Origin: Pholiota molesta | Taxonomy: Eukaryota > Basidiomycota > Agaricomycetes > Agaricales > Strophariaceae | Direction: 5' to 3' | NCBI GenBank assembly: GCA_014925825.1 | Contig: JACGCK010000011.1 | Location: 62,001 to 126,000, forward strand | Length of the DNA stretch: 64,000 bases | Shown: one piece after another, positions 1 through 14,469 of the stretch | Layout: every line of letters starts with the position of its first letter | Numbering within the stretch: the stretch's first letter is position 1 | Program-made: the position numbers and the translations under genes | Notes under the pieces: generated by a model | Database searches by the model: none | What the model saw: the letters and a program-made list of their open reading frames with translations, nothing else | What the model was told of the DNA's origin: nothing

Positions 1-385
1 AAACAGGGTTGGCAACCATCTGTTTGTGATTGGTTTTCGATTTTCCATCAGGTTACACTACATTTACATGCAATGCACCACTGTGGTATGCCCAGAGGGA
101 TACCTTTTCCGCGGATGACTCGTGAAAGAATGTATATGGTGGAGCGCATTCGGAGGCATGTATGTGCGGACCTTGGAGGGCAGGGCTCGGCGGGTGATGG
201 AACATTTATAGTGCGTAGTTGGAGACGTGGCTCGGGAGAAATAGACCGTTAGTGCAGGAACCGAGGGTATGACGGAGGCGGATATGTGGCTGGGGGAGGT
301 GTCGGAAGCGCCTTATAAGGCGAAATGACGTGAAGGGCGGGCCAGGGGCAGTGGCCTTGGCAGCGCTATTAATAGGATGCAGACG

Positions 386-393
386 TGACGTCA
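386..393. promoter_or_regulatory. CRE/ATF-like palindrome upstream of the Hsp20-domain gene
   Basis: A perfect TGACGTCA palindrome lies about 80 bases before the first ATG (473) of the downstream gene, and a TATA-like TTATAA is near 315. This octamer is the classical site of CREB/ATF-type bZIP factors, which in fungi often control stress genes. Its position before a heat-shock-domain gene makes a regulatory role plausible, but that is inference from one site. Confidence 0.4.
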
Positions 394-472
394 TGAGGGC
401 CGGATGGGGACACTGGCTCGGAGCAGTTTGGTTGGGAGCAAACCGGCCATCTGTTCTTTCCCAACGACCACC

Positions 473-2142
473 ATGACCCAACGCCAGCAGCAGCGCTCCC
501 CGTCCCCCACCGCTCAAATACAGCCCAGTCAACGTCCCCCAACGTCAACCGCGGCCCCTACTCAAAGCGCCACGCCTCCTTCAACTCCCCCAGAGAAGTC
601 CCCCTCCCCTCGCCCTCCGGCGTCCACCCAGAAAACGTCTTCCCCTTCTTCCCCTCCACCAAATCATTCGATCTGGACTCCCAGCACTCGCCCACCGTGT
701 CGCCCCAGCACACCCCCCTGCCCTTTGGCCAGTTCCGCACCCAAGATGCCTCCTCGCTCTCCCAGCTTCCGAGGCAGCAGATGAATATGAAGCTTACCCA
801 GGACGACTCGTCCATTGCTTCGCGCAGACACAAGCGAAATCACTCTCGCCAGGCCTCTTTCGGCCCAAGCTCGGCCATTGCATCCCAGCTTGCGGACAGT
901 CTGCACTCAGATCACAGCGTACCGAGTTCCACCCCAGCAGCTGCCGAGTCTACCACGATTTTCCCTGCACGCCCATCATCTCTCGCCGAGACTTATTCAC
1001 TCTCTTATTCATCCGCTCAGAGCTCCATGCCTACCTCTCTTGACAGGTATTCCTCATCCAGTCTCCCTATCCCTTCCCAGATTCCCTTTTATGCTCTGCC
1101 AAAGGCAAATCCCCCTCCCAACCATATTCCCTCATCCACGCAACCCCCACCATCTGAATCATCGCAACCATCACCCGTAGAGATGCACTCGGGATCCTCA
1201 TTCCCCGTTCCGTCACATCGGCCCGGTCTCCGTTGTCCCTCTGTTAATTCGGAGCCCACTTCATCATCGAGTTCCTCGTCCTCGTCTTCGTCCCGTAGCG
1301 ATGCTTCAGTGGTAACCACCAACTCCAGCTTACTCTCCGAGTCTCCTACAGAAAAACCATCCCCTGCTCCACTTTCACCCCGTGGCGTCCCAGATGAGTC
1401 CCAGCGTCAACTAAGCAGTGTGTCTGAGTCACAACCCGTCCCTCGGCCCATTTCGCCGTTCCGTGCTCCACGGCCGCCCCCGCCCCAGCCCCGCACGCCT
1501 GCATTAGAAGGAACCGCTATGCGGCGCTTCATGACGCCATCCCAGCTGCAGAGCGCGTCGCCCTTGTCCGCACTCTCCAGCCCCGCTGCGTCCGGCGCTG
1601 CCGACTTCTCATCTACGTCTGTTATGGCGCTCTTAGAATCCGACCAGTATCCGCCGCCAGAGCCCCCGACCATACTCCCGCCTGACCCGACGCACGACGT
1701 CACGGAAGCTTCGGAGGTGCATAATCGGGCACCGTACATGCCGTTCCTAAGCCATGTGCTGCCGCCACCCGATAGTTGGATCCAGGTGGAGAGTACGCAC
1801 AGCGAGTACAAGCTATTGGTGCGGCTGCCGGGTTTTTCGCGCGAGGGCATCACTCTGGCATCGAAGCGGAGAAGGATACTGCATATCGTGGCGGATAGTT
1901 GGGAAAACGGAGGTGGTGAGTGTTTTTGCTTATCTATTCTTCCCCTCAAAATAACGGTTCTCATGCACTCTTTTGTTGATTTTTCAGGCCACTTTGAGCG
2001 CAGAATTTCGTTTGGATATGATGCGGATCTCGCACAGGTGCGCGCCGAGTTCGACGGCGTCATGCTTCGCATTGCGATTCCGCGACGAGTGTCACCGATT
2101 ACGTGGAATGCGAACGCCAGCTCGCGCATGGGCAGGATATGA
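473..2142 (+). CDS. Ser/Pro-rich protein with C-terminal Hsp20 (alpha-crystallin) domain
   Basis: About 530 residues. The first 400 are low-complexity Ser/Pro/Thr, including an uninterrupted serine run near 1261-1290. The last 100 form an Hsp20-like fold: VRLPGFSREGITLASKRR, then an intron (1916-1987, 72 nt, phase 1), then HFERRISFGYDADL and FDGVMLRIAIPRR, the usual small-heat-shock end strand. Small Hsps are ATP-independent holdases; the long disordered N-terminus suggests a specialised fungal member rather than a classic Hsp16. The start is uncertain: the only plausible ATG (473) is one frame away from the main reading frame, and adding one C to the run at 498-501 joins them (RSPVPHRSN). 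Without that the first exon cannot be resolved. A short paralogue with the intron at the same codon lies at 8598-9226. Confidence 0.75.
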
Positions 2143-2693
2143 TCACATTGACATGTATCTCTCGCGACGCGCATCGAAGCCTTGTAGAAGTATCTGAAGA
2201 CGAAACCCGTTTTGAACGCCCACCTTCGACGTTGAGACTTCCCCAGGCGCTTCGTGCGCATTTGAACGCACTTATTTATTCTTGGGTGATTTGGAGCTTT
2301 TAGATTCTATTCAATCTCCCATTACTTCGGATTCCCAATGGACGGTTTTCCGTATACCATCACCTCCCAATACCTCTCATCCAACACATCCATTAATACT
2401 TGCAACAACCCTCGCAGCCCATAAAACACACCACATCAAGAATTGTATCTTATTTCACATGGTACCCGCTCCTCAAGAGCGTTGCTGACTCGTCTTTACA
2501 GCACCTTGGACTTTGGGGCGCTTGTAAATGTATTTTTCCTGTATCGCTATTTTGCCTACTGCCTATCATCGTCTACTGTCTGTCGCTTCCCTGCTTTTTT
2601 TATAGGCGCGCCTGTGGTTTAATTTCTCGTCTAGCTGACTATATAGCGTCGGTTGTGGGATCTGGATTCAGGTTTCTGGCGCGCACGGATTCG

Positions 2694-2733
2694 CATCCAT
2701 CATCATGCATCATTATCCATCATCATCATCATA
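2694..2733. repeat. CAT/CATC microsatellite
   Basis: Imperfect tandem CAT units (CATCCATCATCATGCATC and onward to CATCATCATCAT) over about 40 bases in the 3' flank of the Hsp20-domain gene. Simple-sequence repeat with no visible function. Confidence 0.8.
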
Positions 2734-3878
2734 TTCTCTATCATATCAACCTACGTCTCGCTCGCATTGTTATACTAATATCATCGTTTTTGTTGCATCA
2801 ATAAACCCTGTTACTTTGCAAGCGTATACTTATTATGTGTGTGGTTCAGCTCTTCTGGCCATCTAGCGTCTAGCCGACAAGGCATTTCCTACATGATATA
2901 TACATGTCATATCACACCACCGCGCCAGTACTTCCCGTTTGCGCCTATACCGTTTTAGTCAAGTTTTAGTTATGTCCCAGGTGCACGCTGCAAGCTTCCG
3001 AACTCCTGCAGGCTTCGCACTCCACATTCGCACCACAATACGCCGTCGCTTCCCCACCGCAAGCCCCCGAGTGCACCCATCGTTATTCATCTCCTTGTAT
3101 TGGTGGGGCGCAATGTATGCACTCCGCCCCTTGGTGCCAATAATTCATCGCAGTCTGCGCACTTTCCTAGATTTCTTTCTTTCTTTCACTTCTTCTCTTG
3201 GTGTACATTTGTGGAGCAGAGCGGCTCGCTCCACGCCGTTTCGAAGCTAGCTCCCGGTCCCATCACCTGAACTACCAGCGCCGGCCCACTGCCGTCCCTC
3301 CCGCGAAGTTTTACCCCTCATGCTTATGGCCCTCGTCAGCCCTGACCCTGCTTGCAAACAGAACTCCCTAAGTTATGCACCCTGAGCAGCAGCGAGGCGC
3401 CCAGGTGTATGCGCAGGAAAAATACGAATCGTACCACCTCGTACTACCCGGAACTTCGCTCCGTCCGGTGGCTGCTCGCCTGTTATGTGCTATATCGTGA
3501 CAACAATAATACATGAGCAAAGCGAACGAACCGAGCACCTGTCGCATTCGTGCGGGTTTGCTCGTGCTGTGTTGTTTGATTGGTTTGTCTGTGGGTCAAT
3601 CTGGGCGTGTCTGGGCTGCCTTGAATGGGGATGCGTGCGTTCGATAAGGCGCTCGGCCGACAAGTGCATGCGTGAAACTTGGAAGAACCTTCGCCATAAC
3701 ATTCAATATCTTAGGACCCTTTGGGGATTTCCTGTTCAACCTACATATTAATTTTTCTGCAGATCATAATGACACCAAACCAGACGGGAATTGGTCTGAG
3801 ATATGAAAGCTGGAGCGACAAAAGGCAGAAAGGAGGGCGCGTTAGAAAACGCGCAACATCGCCAGAGCGCGCCGCGTA

Positions 3879-3900
3879 TTAAATAGACACGTGACTCTGA
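3879..3900. promoter_or_regulatory. CACGTG E-box within a 20-base sequence that recurs at 44 kb
   Basis: The stretch contains TAGACACGTGACT. The reverse complement of 44043-44063 carries the same 13-mer with matching flanks. CACGTGAC is the typical site of Cbf1/USF-like bHLH factors in fungi. Neither copy sits directly before a recognised start codon, so its role is unclear. Confidence 0.3.
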
Positions 3901-5591
3901 ATCAACACTTACTTTATTTGGACCAACGTTGCGCGCGGCGCTAAGGTCAGCGAACGCAATCATGGACCATGGCAAGACCATGGTCATGCCATTGCCAAAC
4001 CTCCAATATTCTAATTTAATCGTTCACAGAGTCTCAGAGTCCTGTCCATGGCCTATGATACGAAGTATATTGCTTGCCGCTTGTCAGACCCGGTCCTATC
4101 GATTGCGAATGCCGGCACGAGGGCCTTATTTAATACCTTATGCCTGCCTTATGCCCTCGAAGTGTACAAAGAGCAATGGTCCGGCTATCATAGGTTTCTA
4201 CAAAAATCGGGGAAACTAGTCATAACTCACAAGGAGCTTCGGTACATCGTACTTCATGTACACGAAATAAAAAAGATGACTTACTACCTGGACCACGCTA
4301 CCTATATGGACCGTCTTCACTCACTGGCAGCGGAATGACTCTGGCATTGTTGCAAAAATACAATCCTTCTGCGAGGCTTTTTTTGTATTCCTTATGCGCC
4401 TCGAATCTCACCATAAGTAGGATCTAATGTCCCCTTTCTGTGGCCATAAACAATGCCCGTTGCTGAGAGCGACAGTTTAGTAGAATTCGAGGACCATTTT
4501 GTAGATAATTGCTCCTTTGATCTTTTGCCATTCAAGTTCTGGTGCAACATAACCTTAGACCTTACTCAAACGCAAGGCTTGGAAAGTTAAACCCAATCTT
4601 TATTCTGATGCATTTTGCTGGCTGGGTCACTGTGCCCCCTTTGGAGACCCAAATTGCTAGTACTTACATCTCTTCTTTTCTTCATAAGCAGTCAACGAAT
4701 ATACTGATTGGTAAGCCATTGGCACCTCAGATGCTTTAGTTTGCTCGAAAAAGTTTTCTCCGTGAAAAATGTAATGATACAGGAATGGGGCATCCTAGCC
4801 TGCCTACATTCATCTGCTTACATGTGTCAATAAGGCGAATAGAACAAGTGAGTTCAAGAGCCCTCCACCACCTCGTCGGCACTTGCGCCATCCCTTGGAG
4901 CAGATATACCTCTGGTATACCCATAGCTACATGCGCCGCATGACGGCTCCATGTCAGACTCAGATAAGCATCAGCGAATCCAAAAAAAACCAAGAATTGA
5001 AGCAAGAAGATGAAGCCCCCTTCGGGTGTCACTTGCGATGGGAGTAGTATCATCGTAGAGGTGGATACAGTGTTGTTCAGGTGTTTTCCACGGAAGATTC
5101 ATAACACGATATTTTTGTGGAAATGATGAACATCTACACAGGCAGCCCCGAAAAGTGCACGCATTAGGCTGTTTGAGTCGCAACGAGAGGTGCATTGGGA
5201 TAGGGTTCGTTATCATCTGCTAAGTGATCCAAATTATGGTGCACAAAGCTGTGGAACATTCCAAATTCTAGGTCGGGCGTTACTGTTATACTTATATCGC
5301 TACAATCCCTCCATAAACCAAAGAAGACCATCGAAGGCTTGGCGTGTACGAATACATTGTCCAAAAAGATTCCATCTTACTTGAAGGTTATGTGTCTTTC
5401 CCAGCGTTTTAAGAAAACGAAGTCATTCAACAATGGGGCACCAAGGTCTCTAAAAGTATGTTCCCAAGTCAGATATACGTAAGAAAGCAGGAGTATGAGG
5501 TGAAACATCTTACTATAATTATGTGCCTTCCTTCCCTGAAGAAGGAAGCACATGGACACAGTGGGTTTACAGGCATTGTTTTTGGAAAGGT

Positions 5592-7998
5592 TTATTTATC
5601 CAATGGGTTCGAGGTTGGCCCTCTGCCGACCGTGTCACCTTTGCGATCAAAGGCTTTGGCACCTTTCCCCCAATCTTTGGCATTACCACCCCAATCTTCT
5701 CTGACGCCCCACACATGCTCAGAGCTGAGCCGCGGGGCGTGAGGGCGCTTGAAGGTCGTATTCATTTGAGAGAATGAAGCCTCTTGGGCGAAATCGGCCG
5801 AATCGTGCGCCGGACCTCGGTCGGGTTTGGCAGAATAACGGACAATGGGACCATTGGAAGGACCCAGTGCGGGAGACGAGTCCGTTTCCCATTTACGTGC
5901 ATCCTGCGGTAGAGGCGCCCACCTATCAACGCAATTATATGCAGCACTTTTCATTTCCACGAGACGCGAGAGAGCACGTTTGTACGCGAATTGCTCTTCT
6001 TCGCCTAAATTAGATTGGGTTCAATGATCATAGGTCAAGAAAGATGTGACATTAGGCTTCCATGGACCATGTAAGCACAAGATTAACCTGAATGAAGAAC
6101 GTACCAGAGAAAATAGATAAGGTATCTATAGCCAACGCTATCTTGGGACTGGCTGGAGCTTCACGCATCTGCGGCGTGTCATAGGAAGATACGTTTGGAC
6201 GATAAACAACTTGAGTCTCTGTCACTGATTCGGCAGCGATTAAATCAATATTGTGAGATATCGTTGAAGATAGGGCATCTGGGAAAAAGAGCTTGTCAAG
6301 ACTGGATTCAGCAAGGCAGATAATCCTGCATTTAGATTCGTAGAGTGCGTCGATAAGGGAAATGAATCGTCGCGCTTGGTCTTTTAAGGACAAGGTCAGA
6401 ATCGGGATATCTGTTATTGCTACGGTCGAGAAGTTTGATGCAATACTCAGATAGTCCGCGGCGCCCAGAGACTAAAAATGATACAATGCTTCAGCAAGTT
6501 CTGTAAGTGAAGGATGGCCAATAGGAACTGACCTGGCCACATAGGTCAACGAATGTAAACTGACATAAGGAGCCCGACATCCATGGAATGCGTATAGTTC
6601 TGCCAAACACTCGTAATTCTCGATGTTCTCTTTCTATTTTGAGAATTCGATATTAACAACATGGCAGATCGGCAAAGATTGATATTCACCTTCTTCAAAA
6701 TGTGAGGCTTTTTGAAGGGCCTTGTCAAATTGGGTTCGCTGATCCGGGGTAAACCAAGTTCCATCCACAGAATGAGAAGTACTGGACACCTCACGCCAGT
6801 CCTTTTCTGCATCCAGTATCGTAACAGGGCATCTAGCCTTCAACGCCTCCACAAAAGGCTCCAAGCGCTCTTTCTGAACACCATTGCGATACAACTCGTC
6901 TGGAACTTTGTTTGACGTTCCGACGATCACGCCACCCATCCGCCAATACCACGATAAAACGTCTGCGAGTAAGTTCGCACTTGACACGTCCAAAAGCTGT
7001 ATTTCGTCGAAGACAAGAAGCCAATGGCGCAATAGAAGTCTCTTCGCCACCATAAATGCGATGGGTGGGTCGCCTCCGCCAGTGAACCCAGTATTTGTGC
7101 GTCTCCAGCGGATTGGCATAGTGCCAGATTTTATGAGTCCTTGAAAATGTTCACGAATTGATTTATTCCATGGGCCTCTTTCAGCACTGACTGGTTTGGG
7201 AGCTGCATATATGGCGTTCATGCGCCGTTGTGTTTCTTCCCATACTCCGCGATAAATTTCGAGGACAAGTTGACTGTAATGCTTTCGTGCTTTGTATCGG
7301 GTTGGTACAGACTGGAACCAGAGATTGACGAGGAAGCTTTTCCCCGAACCAGGAGGACCCGTCAGTAAGAGACCCTAGGCAACCCAAAGGATATTTATGC
7401 GGAACACTTCATCAGATATTGCAAGACTGATGCCCTACCTTGGGAGTATCCAAGGCTCCTAGTTCCTCCGCATGCCCTCGGACAGTGACCAGGGCATTGC
7501 CGGTCCTGTCCAAAGCTGACTCTTCGTCTGAAAATAGCCACCAGGGCTTCTCTGAAGCGGAGCCTTCGCTGTCCCGGGATTTCAGAAGGCTTGCAGAAAG
7601 GGCTGGCGGGGCGTAATCATGCAGATCTTTTTGCAGTCTTCTAAGCTGTGGTTCGGCGTTACTCAGATTAGATATGTTGAACGGAGAAGCAGAAACCGAT
7701 GTTGGACTTATACCTTCATGATAGCCCTTATTTGCTCTTCATCGTAAGAAATATGGCCCAAGGTTACGAGGGCGCGATACCTCTCCAACAGGTCCACCTG
7801 CATCGGCAGGTTCGAAGTGTCTCTTCGACCATGACTGTTAGAAAAAAATCGTTTTGATCCAAAACGAAAGTGTAAGGAAGCTTGAAGAGAGTATCTTGTG
7901 AACGATTTAGACGGTCGGTTCGTGGAGAAGTGTGGAAATGCTGCAAAAGCTGGCAACCTGCCACAATGATGGCGATAACTGGCAGTGGTTGGATTCAT
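5592..7998 (-). CDS. AFG1: AFG1-family mitochondrial AAA ATPase (Lace1/ZapE-like)
   Basis: Six exons join cleanly (7998-7714, 7645-7439, about 7373-6690, 6633-6533, 6471-6105, 6004-5592) to give about 685 residues. Afg1/LACE1 is a mitochondrial ATPase that helps degrade or extract inner-membrane and respiratory-complex subunits. Visible motifs are Walker A GPPGSGKS, Walker B LLVFDEIQ, GVIVGTSN, the family-typical VFGRTIRIP, DLCGQ/SLGAADYL split across an intron, and SGEEEQFAYKRALSRL near the end. The N-terminus (MNPTTASYRHHCGR) is basic and hydroxylated, as expected of a mitochondrial presequence. The C-terminal 100 residues form a low-complexity tail beyond the usual AFG1 core. All introns are 56-100 nt with GT..AG ends and no frame break is needed. 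Confidence 0.93.
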
Positions 7999-8597
7999 CG
8001 CAAAAACACTGTCACTTCAGACCCAAAGGGATTTGGCATTACCGTTCGTGGTGTTTAGGTGATGCTAGCCAACAAGGCCAGAGACTTGCAAGCATGGATA
8101 GGACGTGTGCAAGTTGGAACTCTCGAAGTCTGAGTTTAACCGTACAGGCAACGGCTGGAAGCGGGCCGTTGCCATGGTCTAAGTAAGTATTTTGGTACGT
8201 AAATAAGTGCATAGATTGGTATTGATACAAATTGATAGGCAAGAAGGAAAAACAAATCCAGAGCGACATGAAAGGACAGTGGTTACGGGAAGTGGAATAA
8301 AAAACGAGGTGAGCAGATTGAAGGAATGGAGAGCGAAAGCAAAGGGCTAGAAGGTCTATTATCCAAAATGGGGATGCGGCGATAGAGCTGATTTCGACTG
8401 GATAGGATATAAATGGGCGGCATTTCTTCATGAAGCTTTATGAAGATTTCATTTTGGATGGTGTGCGAGATTGAAAGAGTATCCATCTATAGTTTGCGAT
8501 GGGTCGTATGGATGGATCCACACTGCAAAACGTCTTTGGTGTGAGATTTTATAGTGAATCCTAACAGGATCAAAGATAGGCTTGTCGCTGCACCGCG
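7999..8597. other. Intergenic region between AFG1 and the Hsp20 paralogue
   Basis: Holds the promoter side of AFG1 and the 3' flank of the Hsp20 paralogue. No coding exon, RNA gene or repeat is recognised. Confidence 0.5.
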
Positions 8598-9226
8598 TCA
8601 AGAAGAGCGCCCCAGAGGAACAGGCCTTGATGATGATTGGATGACAGTGACGGAGGAGATTCGACGGGGTATGCACACACGCAGCATCTCGCCATTGAAG
8701 TCTGCTTTTACTTGTGTCAAGTCCGCGTCATAGCCAAAAGCGACGCGACGTTCAAAATGGCCTATTTATGAACTAATTGTCAGCTCACAAGGAGATTTTT
8801 GGGGGACGGAAGACAGAATATGACGCTGATGTCATCACGTAGATTCTTCAGGTACAGAGTACAGTACTGGAGGCCTGGACGCCCGAAAGAACCGCGATCG
8901 AAAGGTTAAAGCTAAATGAGAAATAGACGCTCACCCCCGCCGTTGACCCAGCGATCCGCCACGACGTGCAGGATACGTCGCCTTTTGGTCGCCAACGTGA
9001 TCCCATCCCAGGTAAAACCCGGCAGCCTGACATGCAGCTGGTACTCGTGCTGCAACGTGTGCACCTCGATCGTGCTGTCGGGGGCGGGCGTGTTGTTCAG
9101 GAAAACGCGGCTGCTGCTGCTGCTTGTTGGACGGCTCTCGTCTGGCAAGATGATGGGGGGTTCAGGGCCGGGATACGATACAGAGGAAGAGGACGAGGGG
9201 GACGAGGATACAGTTTGGGCGGTCAT
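8598..9226 (-). CDS. Short Hsp20-domain protein, paralogue of the gene at 0.5-2.1 kb
   Basis: Two exons (9226-8935 and 8761-8598) with a 173-nt intron give about 150 residues. After a short Ser-rich start (MTAQTVSSSPSSSSS) comes an alpha-crystallin domain: VRLPGFTWDGITLATKRR, HVVADRWVNGGG, then after the intron HFERRVAFGYDADL and FNGEMLRVCIPRR. The intron splits the same glycine codon in the same phase as in the longer gene, so the two are duplicates of one ancestor; this copy has lost most of the roughly 400-residue Ser/Pro-rich N-terminus. A TATA-like AATATATT lies about 40 bases upstream of the ATG. Probably a small heat-shock chaperone; the client is unknown. Confidence 0.8.
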
Positions 9227-10251
9227 TGGAAGGAGGGTGGGCCGAGAAAGAGCGGAGGGAATATATTGGGAGCAACCAGAGCCGCATTACGGTACTTATT
9301 GCCAACGATAAGCCACACTTTCATCACGCGGGGCGAACATCCGCAAATAATCCTCCCCTTTCGGTTCCTTCTCCCCTCTCACGCTGCATATACCAGCCAC
9401 CCGAGCTTAAAGGCTGCTTTGTGTCAACTTTTACCCACCGCAGACACTTGATTGTTTCCCGTGAGCGCATACCTGTCATGTCATTCGTATATTGCTTGAT
9501 ATCAGCATTGCAGACATCTATAACTCAGGCACTGAGTACACGGAGGCATCGCCGGACTGTCTAATTATTCCCTATTTCGTGGAAAATGCGACTCAATCAT
9601 ACATTCTCAGCACATGTCAGGAAGAAATCGCTAACTCGATCAAAATCAACCGGACGAATTAAAACACTACTGGCACCTACGCATGGCCGCGCTTATTTAT
9701 ACGCATATGTATGTAAAGAAAAACCTGCCTCCAGGAGACAAGCATCCTGAGTCTCGACTCTCCGTTGTAAAGAGCTCTGATCGTGCCTCTGTATTGGGTG
9801 AGAAGCCGGATTATCATCCCATGAAGCTTATTCACGCCTTCAATAAGACGATCTTCTTCTTTGATATTTGTTGATTTCTTCTCATAGGACTGTCCGTTCC
9901 GCGAAAGGCCTGGGCCTGCTCATTATCCATAGAATCCCCGACTCCCATCCTCATCGGACGATGGATTTTATATCTCTGCAACACCTCTGCTGGCAGGACC
10001 TCTTAAACGATTTTACCTGGCCATCGTTGAAAGAGTTTATGATGTTTGGCTGACTGCTACATACGCGTCCAACGCGTCGTATCATAGAGCTGGCTGACCG
10101 AAAACCATGCCTAGTTTTGGATTCAACGCTTCGAATCTTTCGATATCAAAAACTCGGTCAGCCTCCTCGCTATATAGTTTGCTACAAAATAAAGTGGCTA
10201 AGCATCCACTGCTTGCTTCGTTCACATCCATTGTCAACTTTTCCGTCAGTC
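9227..10251. other. Divergent promoter region between Hsp20 paralogue and secreted-protein gene
   Basis: About 1 kb shared by two divergently transcribed genes. I see TATA-like sequences at both ends but no exon or RNA gene. Confidence 0.5.
10171..10177 (+). promoter_or_regulatory. TATA box of the secreted-protein gene
   Basis: TATATAG, 75 bases before the ATG at 10252, in a spacing usual for basidiomycete core promoters. Strong TATA boxes in fungi tend to mark regulated or highly expressed genes. Confidence 0.5.
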
Positions 10252-11418
10252 ATGCGTAACTTTTACATTGTCGTACCCGCCCTATCTCTGCTCAACATGG
10301 GCGTCAATGGTGCGACGATCGCCAACACCTTGACAGCCCGAGGCGACGCACACGCGGAAGGCAATGGACTTTACAAGGGACTGTTCTCTCATCACCGGAA
10401 TCGGCAGATCCACACTGCAGACTTCAGCTCTGGCCCTGACGCTGACGCTGAAGTGCAGGCCCCCGACCATTCGGCCGCCCCCGCATCCGAGTCCGAGTCT
10501 CTCGCATCTAGGGATTCTACAAATCCTTGGGCAGCCGACACACTCATGGTCTTTAAGCGCCACATAATCGGTGCTCCTCATGAAATGGCTAGACACGTCA
10601 GGCGCCAAAAACTGGATAACGTTCTTGGGGGCTCCTCTTCCACAGTAGTGGCCGCCGAGAAAATGACCAACGACGGTGTTGACAGGGCAACGATCATCAT
10701 CAAAGGCTCGACGCCTGAAGATGCCATCGACAAGAGTCTCGTATCTACCCTCGAGACAGGTAGTAACACCATGTCCAAGGGTTCTAACGGAGGTGTCGGT
10801 GCCATGAATGGGCTGATTCAAAGACATTCTTCCACTGGGCCTTATCGACGCTACGAGGCGTGCGACGAGAATCTCTGGGAAAAAGCCTCCTCCAACAATG
10901 AGCCTCTCGCTGTTTTCAGAGGCATGCATGAACTCCGCCAAGTTGGGTCAGCCTCCGAATCTGTTCTGGACAACGTTCCTTTTGCAGACTTCACTCTTGG
11001 GGGCCGCTCTGATGACTCCGCTGATGCGAACCTGGACTACGAGAAGATGCTCGACGATCTCCCAACCATCGAAGGCAATGTTCAGAAACACCCGACGATC
11101 CCTGCCCTTGCCAGAGATTTGCCAGTTGCTGTTCGAGCTCCCCTCAGCTCAGTTACTGATTCCCTCCCTGCGGTTGCTGGAAGACGCGCGCTTGGAGATG
11201 ATGCTAGAGGTTCGATGAAAGTCGCCAAAAGCCTACCAGTTGTGGATGCCTACTCTCGTCGCGCGGATGTCTCCCGGATGGTCAAACGCAGGGCTAGGCG
11301 CCAGGACGAGGACGATGCTGTTGATGCAGAAGTGGCCGCTGACATGGCTGGTGATGATACAGAAGCGAGCACCGACGATGCTGACGAAGGTGCAGGTTCG
11401 CTCGAATACCTCGACTAA
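10252..11418 (+). CDS. Secreted protein of unknown function with an acidic C-terminus
   Basis: Single exon, 388 residues. The chosen ATG gives a typical signal peptide (MRNFYIVVPALSLLNMGVNG, cleavage likely around GVNG-ATIA); an in-frame ATG at 10117 would place 45 residues before it. The mature part has no domain I recognise. It carries several dibasic sites (KRHIIG, VRRQK, RRADV, KRRARRQ) that could be cut by a Kex2-type protease in the Golgi, and ends in about 40 mostly Asp/Glu/Ala residues. The pattern would fit a processed secreted precursor or a small effector-like cell-surface protein, but no repeated mature peptide is visible, so this stays a guess. Only two cysteines or fewer are seen, unlike cysteine-rich effectors. 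Confidence 0.75.
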   Translation: MRNFYIVVPALSLLNMGVNGATIANTLTARGDAHAEGNGLYKGLFSHHRNRQIHTADFSSGPDADAEVQAPDHSAAPASESESLASRDSTNPWAADTLMVFKRHIIGAPHEMARHVRRQKLDNVLGGSSSTVVAAEKMTNDGVDRATIIIKGSTPEDAIDKSLVSTLETGSNTMSKGSNGGVGAMNGLIQRHSSTGPYRRYEACDENLWEKASSNNEPLAVFRGMHELRQVGSASESVLDNVPFADFTLGGRSDDSADANLDYEKMLDDLPTIEGNVQKHPTIPALARDLPVAVRAPLSSVTDSLPAVAGRRALGDDARGSMKVAKSLPVVDAYSRRADVSRMVKRRARRQDEDDAVDAEVAADMAGDDTEASTDDADEGAGSLEYLD

Positions 11419-14041
<2,623 letters not shown>

Positions 14042-14469
14042 CACGTTGTTCGAATACTTAGGACACCACGGTTTTGTACATGTAATTCTATTCTATTGTT
14101 TCAAACGGGGTGATAGACGGGCATGCATGTACTTTGGTGTAAATCATTTAATTGAGGAGGTACTGAATATGTGCGTATGTACAGTAAATAGTTAGTATGG
14201 AAAGAGATAGCTACAAATCGTCTCCATGTCCAGATGAGCACGAAATAGTCATGACAAGAGAGCGTGCGGTTTATATTGATACAGATAGCTTGAATACAGC
14301 AACTGCCCTCGAGAAAGGCAGGCAAAAAAAAAAGACAGATTAGTTGCGGGATCCGGGAAGGTGATAGTGTAACAGTGTTGTCGTCGTAAGTAGGGGGATG
14401 TCCAGTACCTCGTGAAGTTCTTCGTAAATCATACACAAGATCATTCAGGACGGCAGTCTCAAAAAGCGC

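Larger units (their letters stand above)
2143..5591. other. 3.4 kb stretch without a recognisable gene
   Basis: No open frame here has a recognisable domain, good splice signals or coding-like composition. It holds a CAT-rich microsatellite (2694-2733) and a CACGTG-containing sequence (3879-3900). A small lineage-specific or non-coding gene cannot be excluded. Confidence 0.5.

Noticed and set aside
206..532. Minus-strand open frame over the Hsp20-gene promoter
   Set aside because: Codon composition is random-like and it overlaps the start of a well-supported plus-strand gene.
2694..2733. CAT repeat as a CRISPR-like or regulatory array
   Set aside because: Units are 3-4 bases with no spacers; ordinary microsatellite in a eukaryotic genome.
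4048..4338. 96-codon plus-strand open frame in the 2-5.6 kb gap
   Set aside because: No recognisable domain, no splice partners and no promoter signal; such lengths arise by chance in 3 kb.
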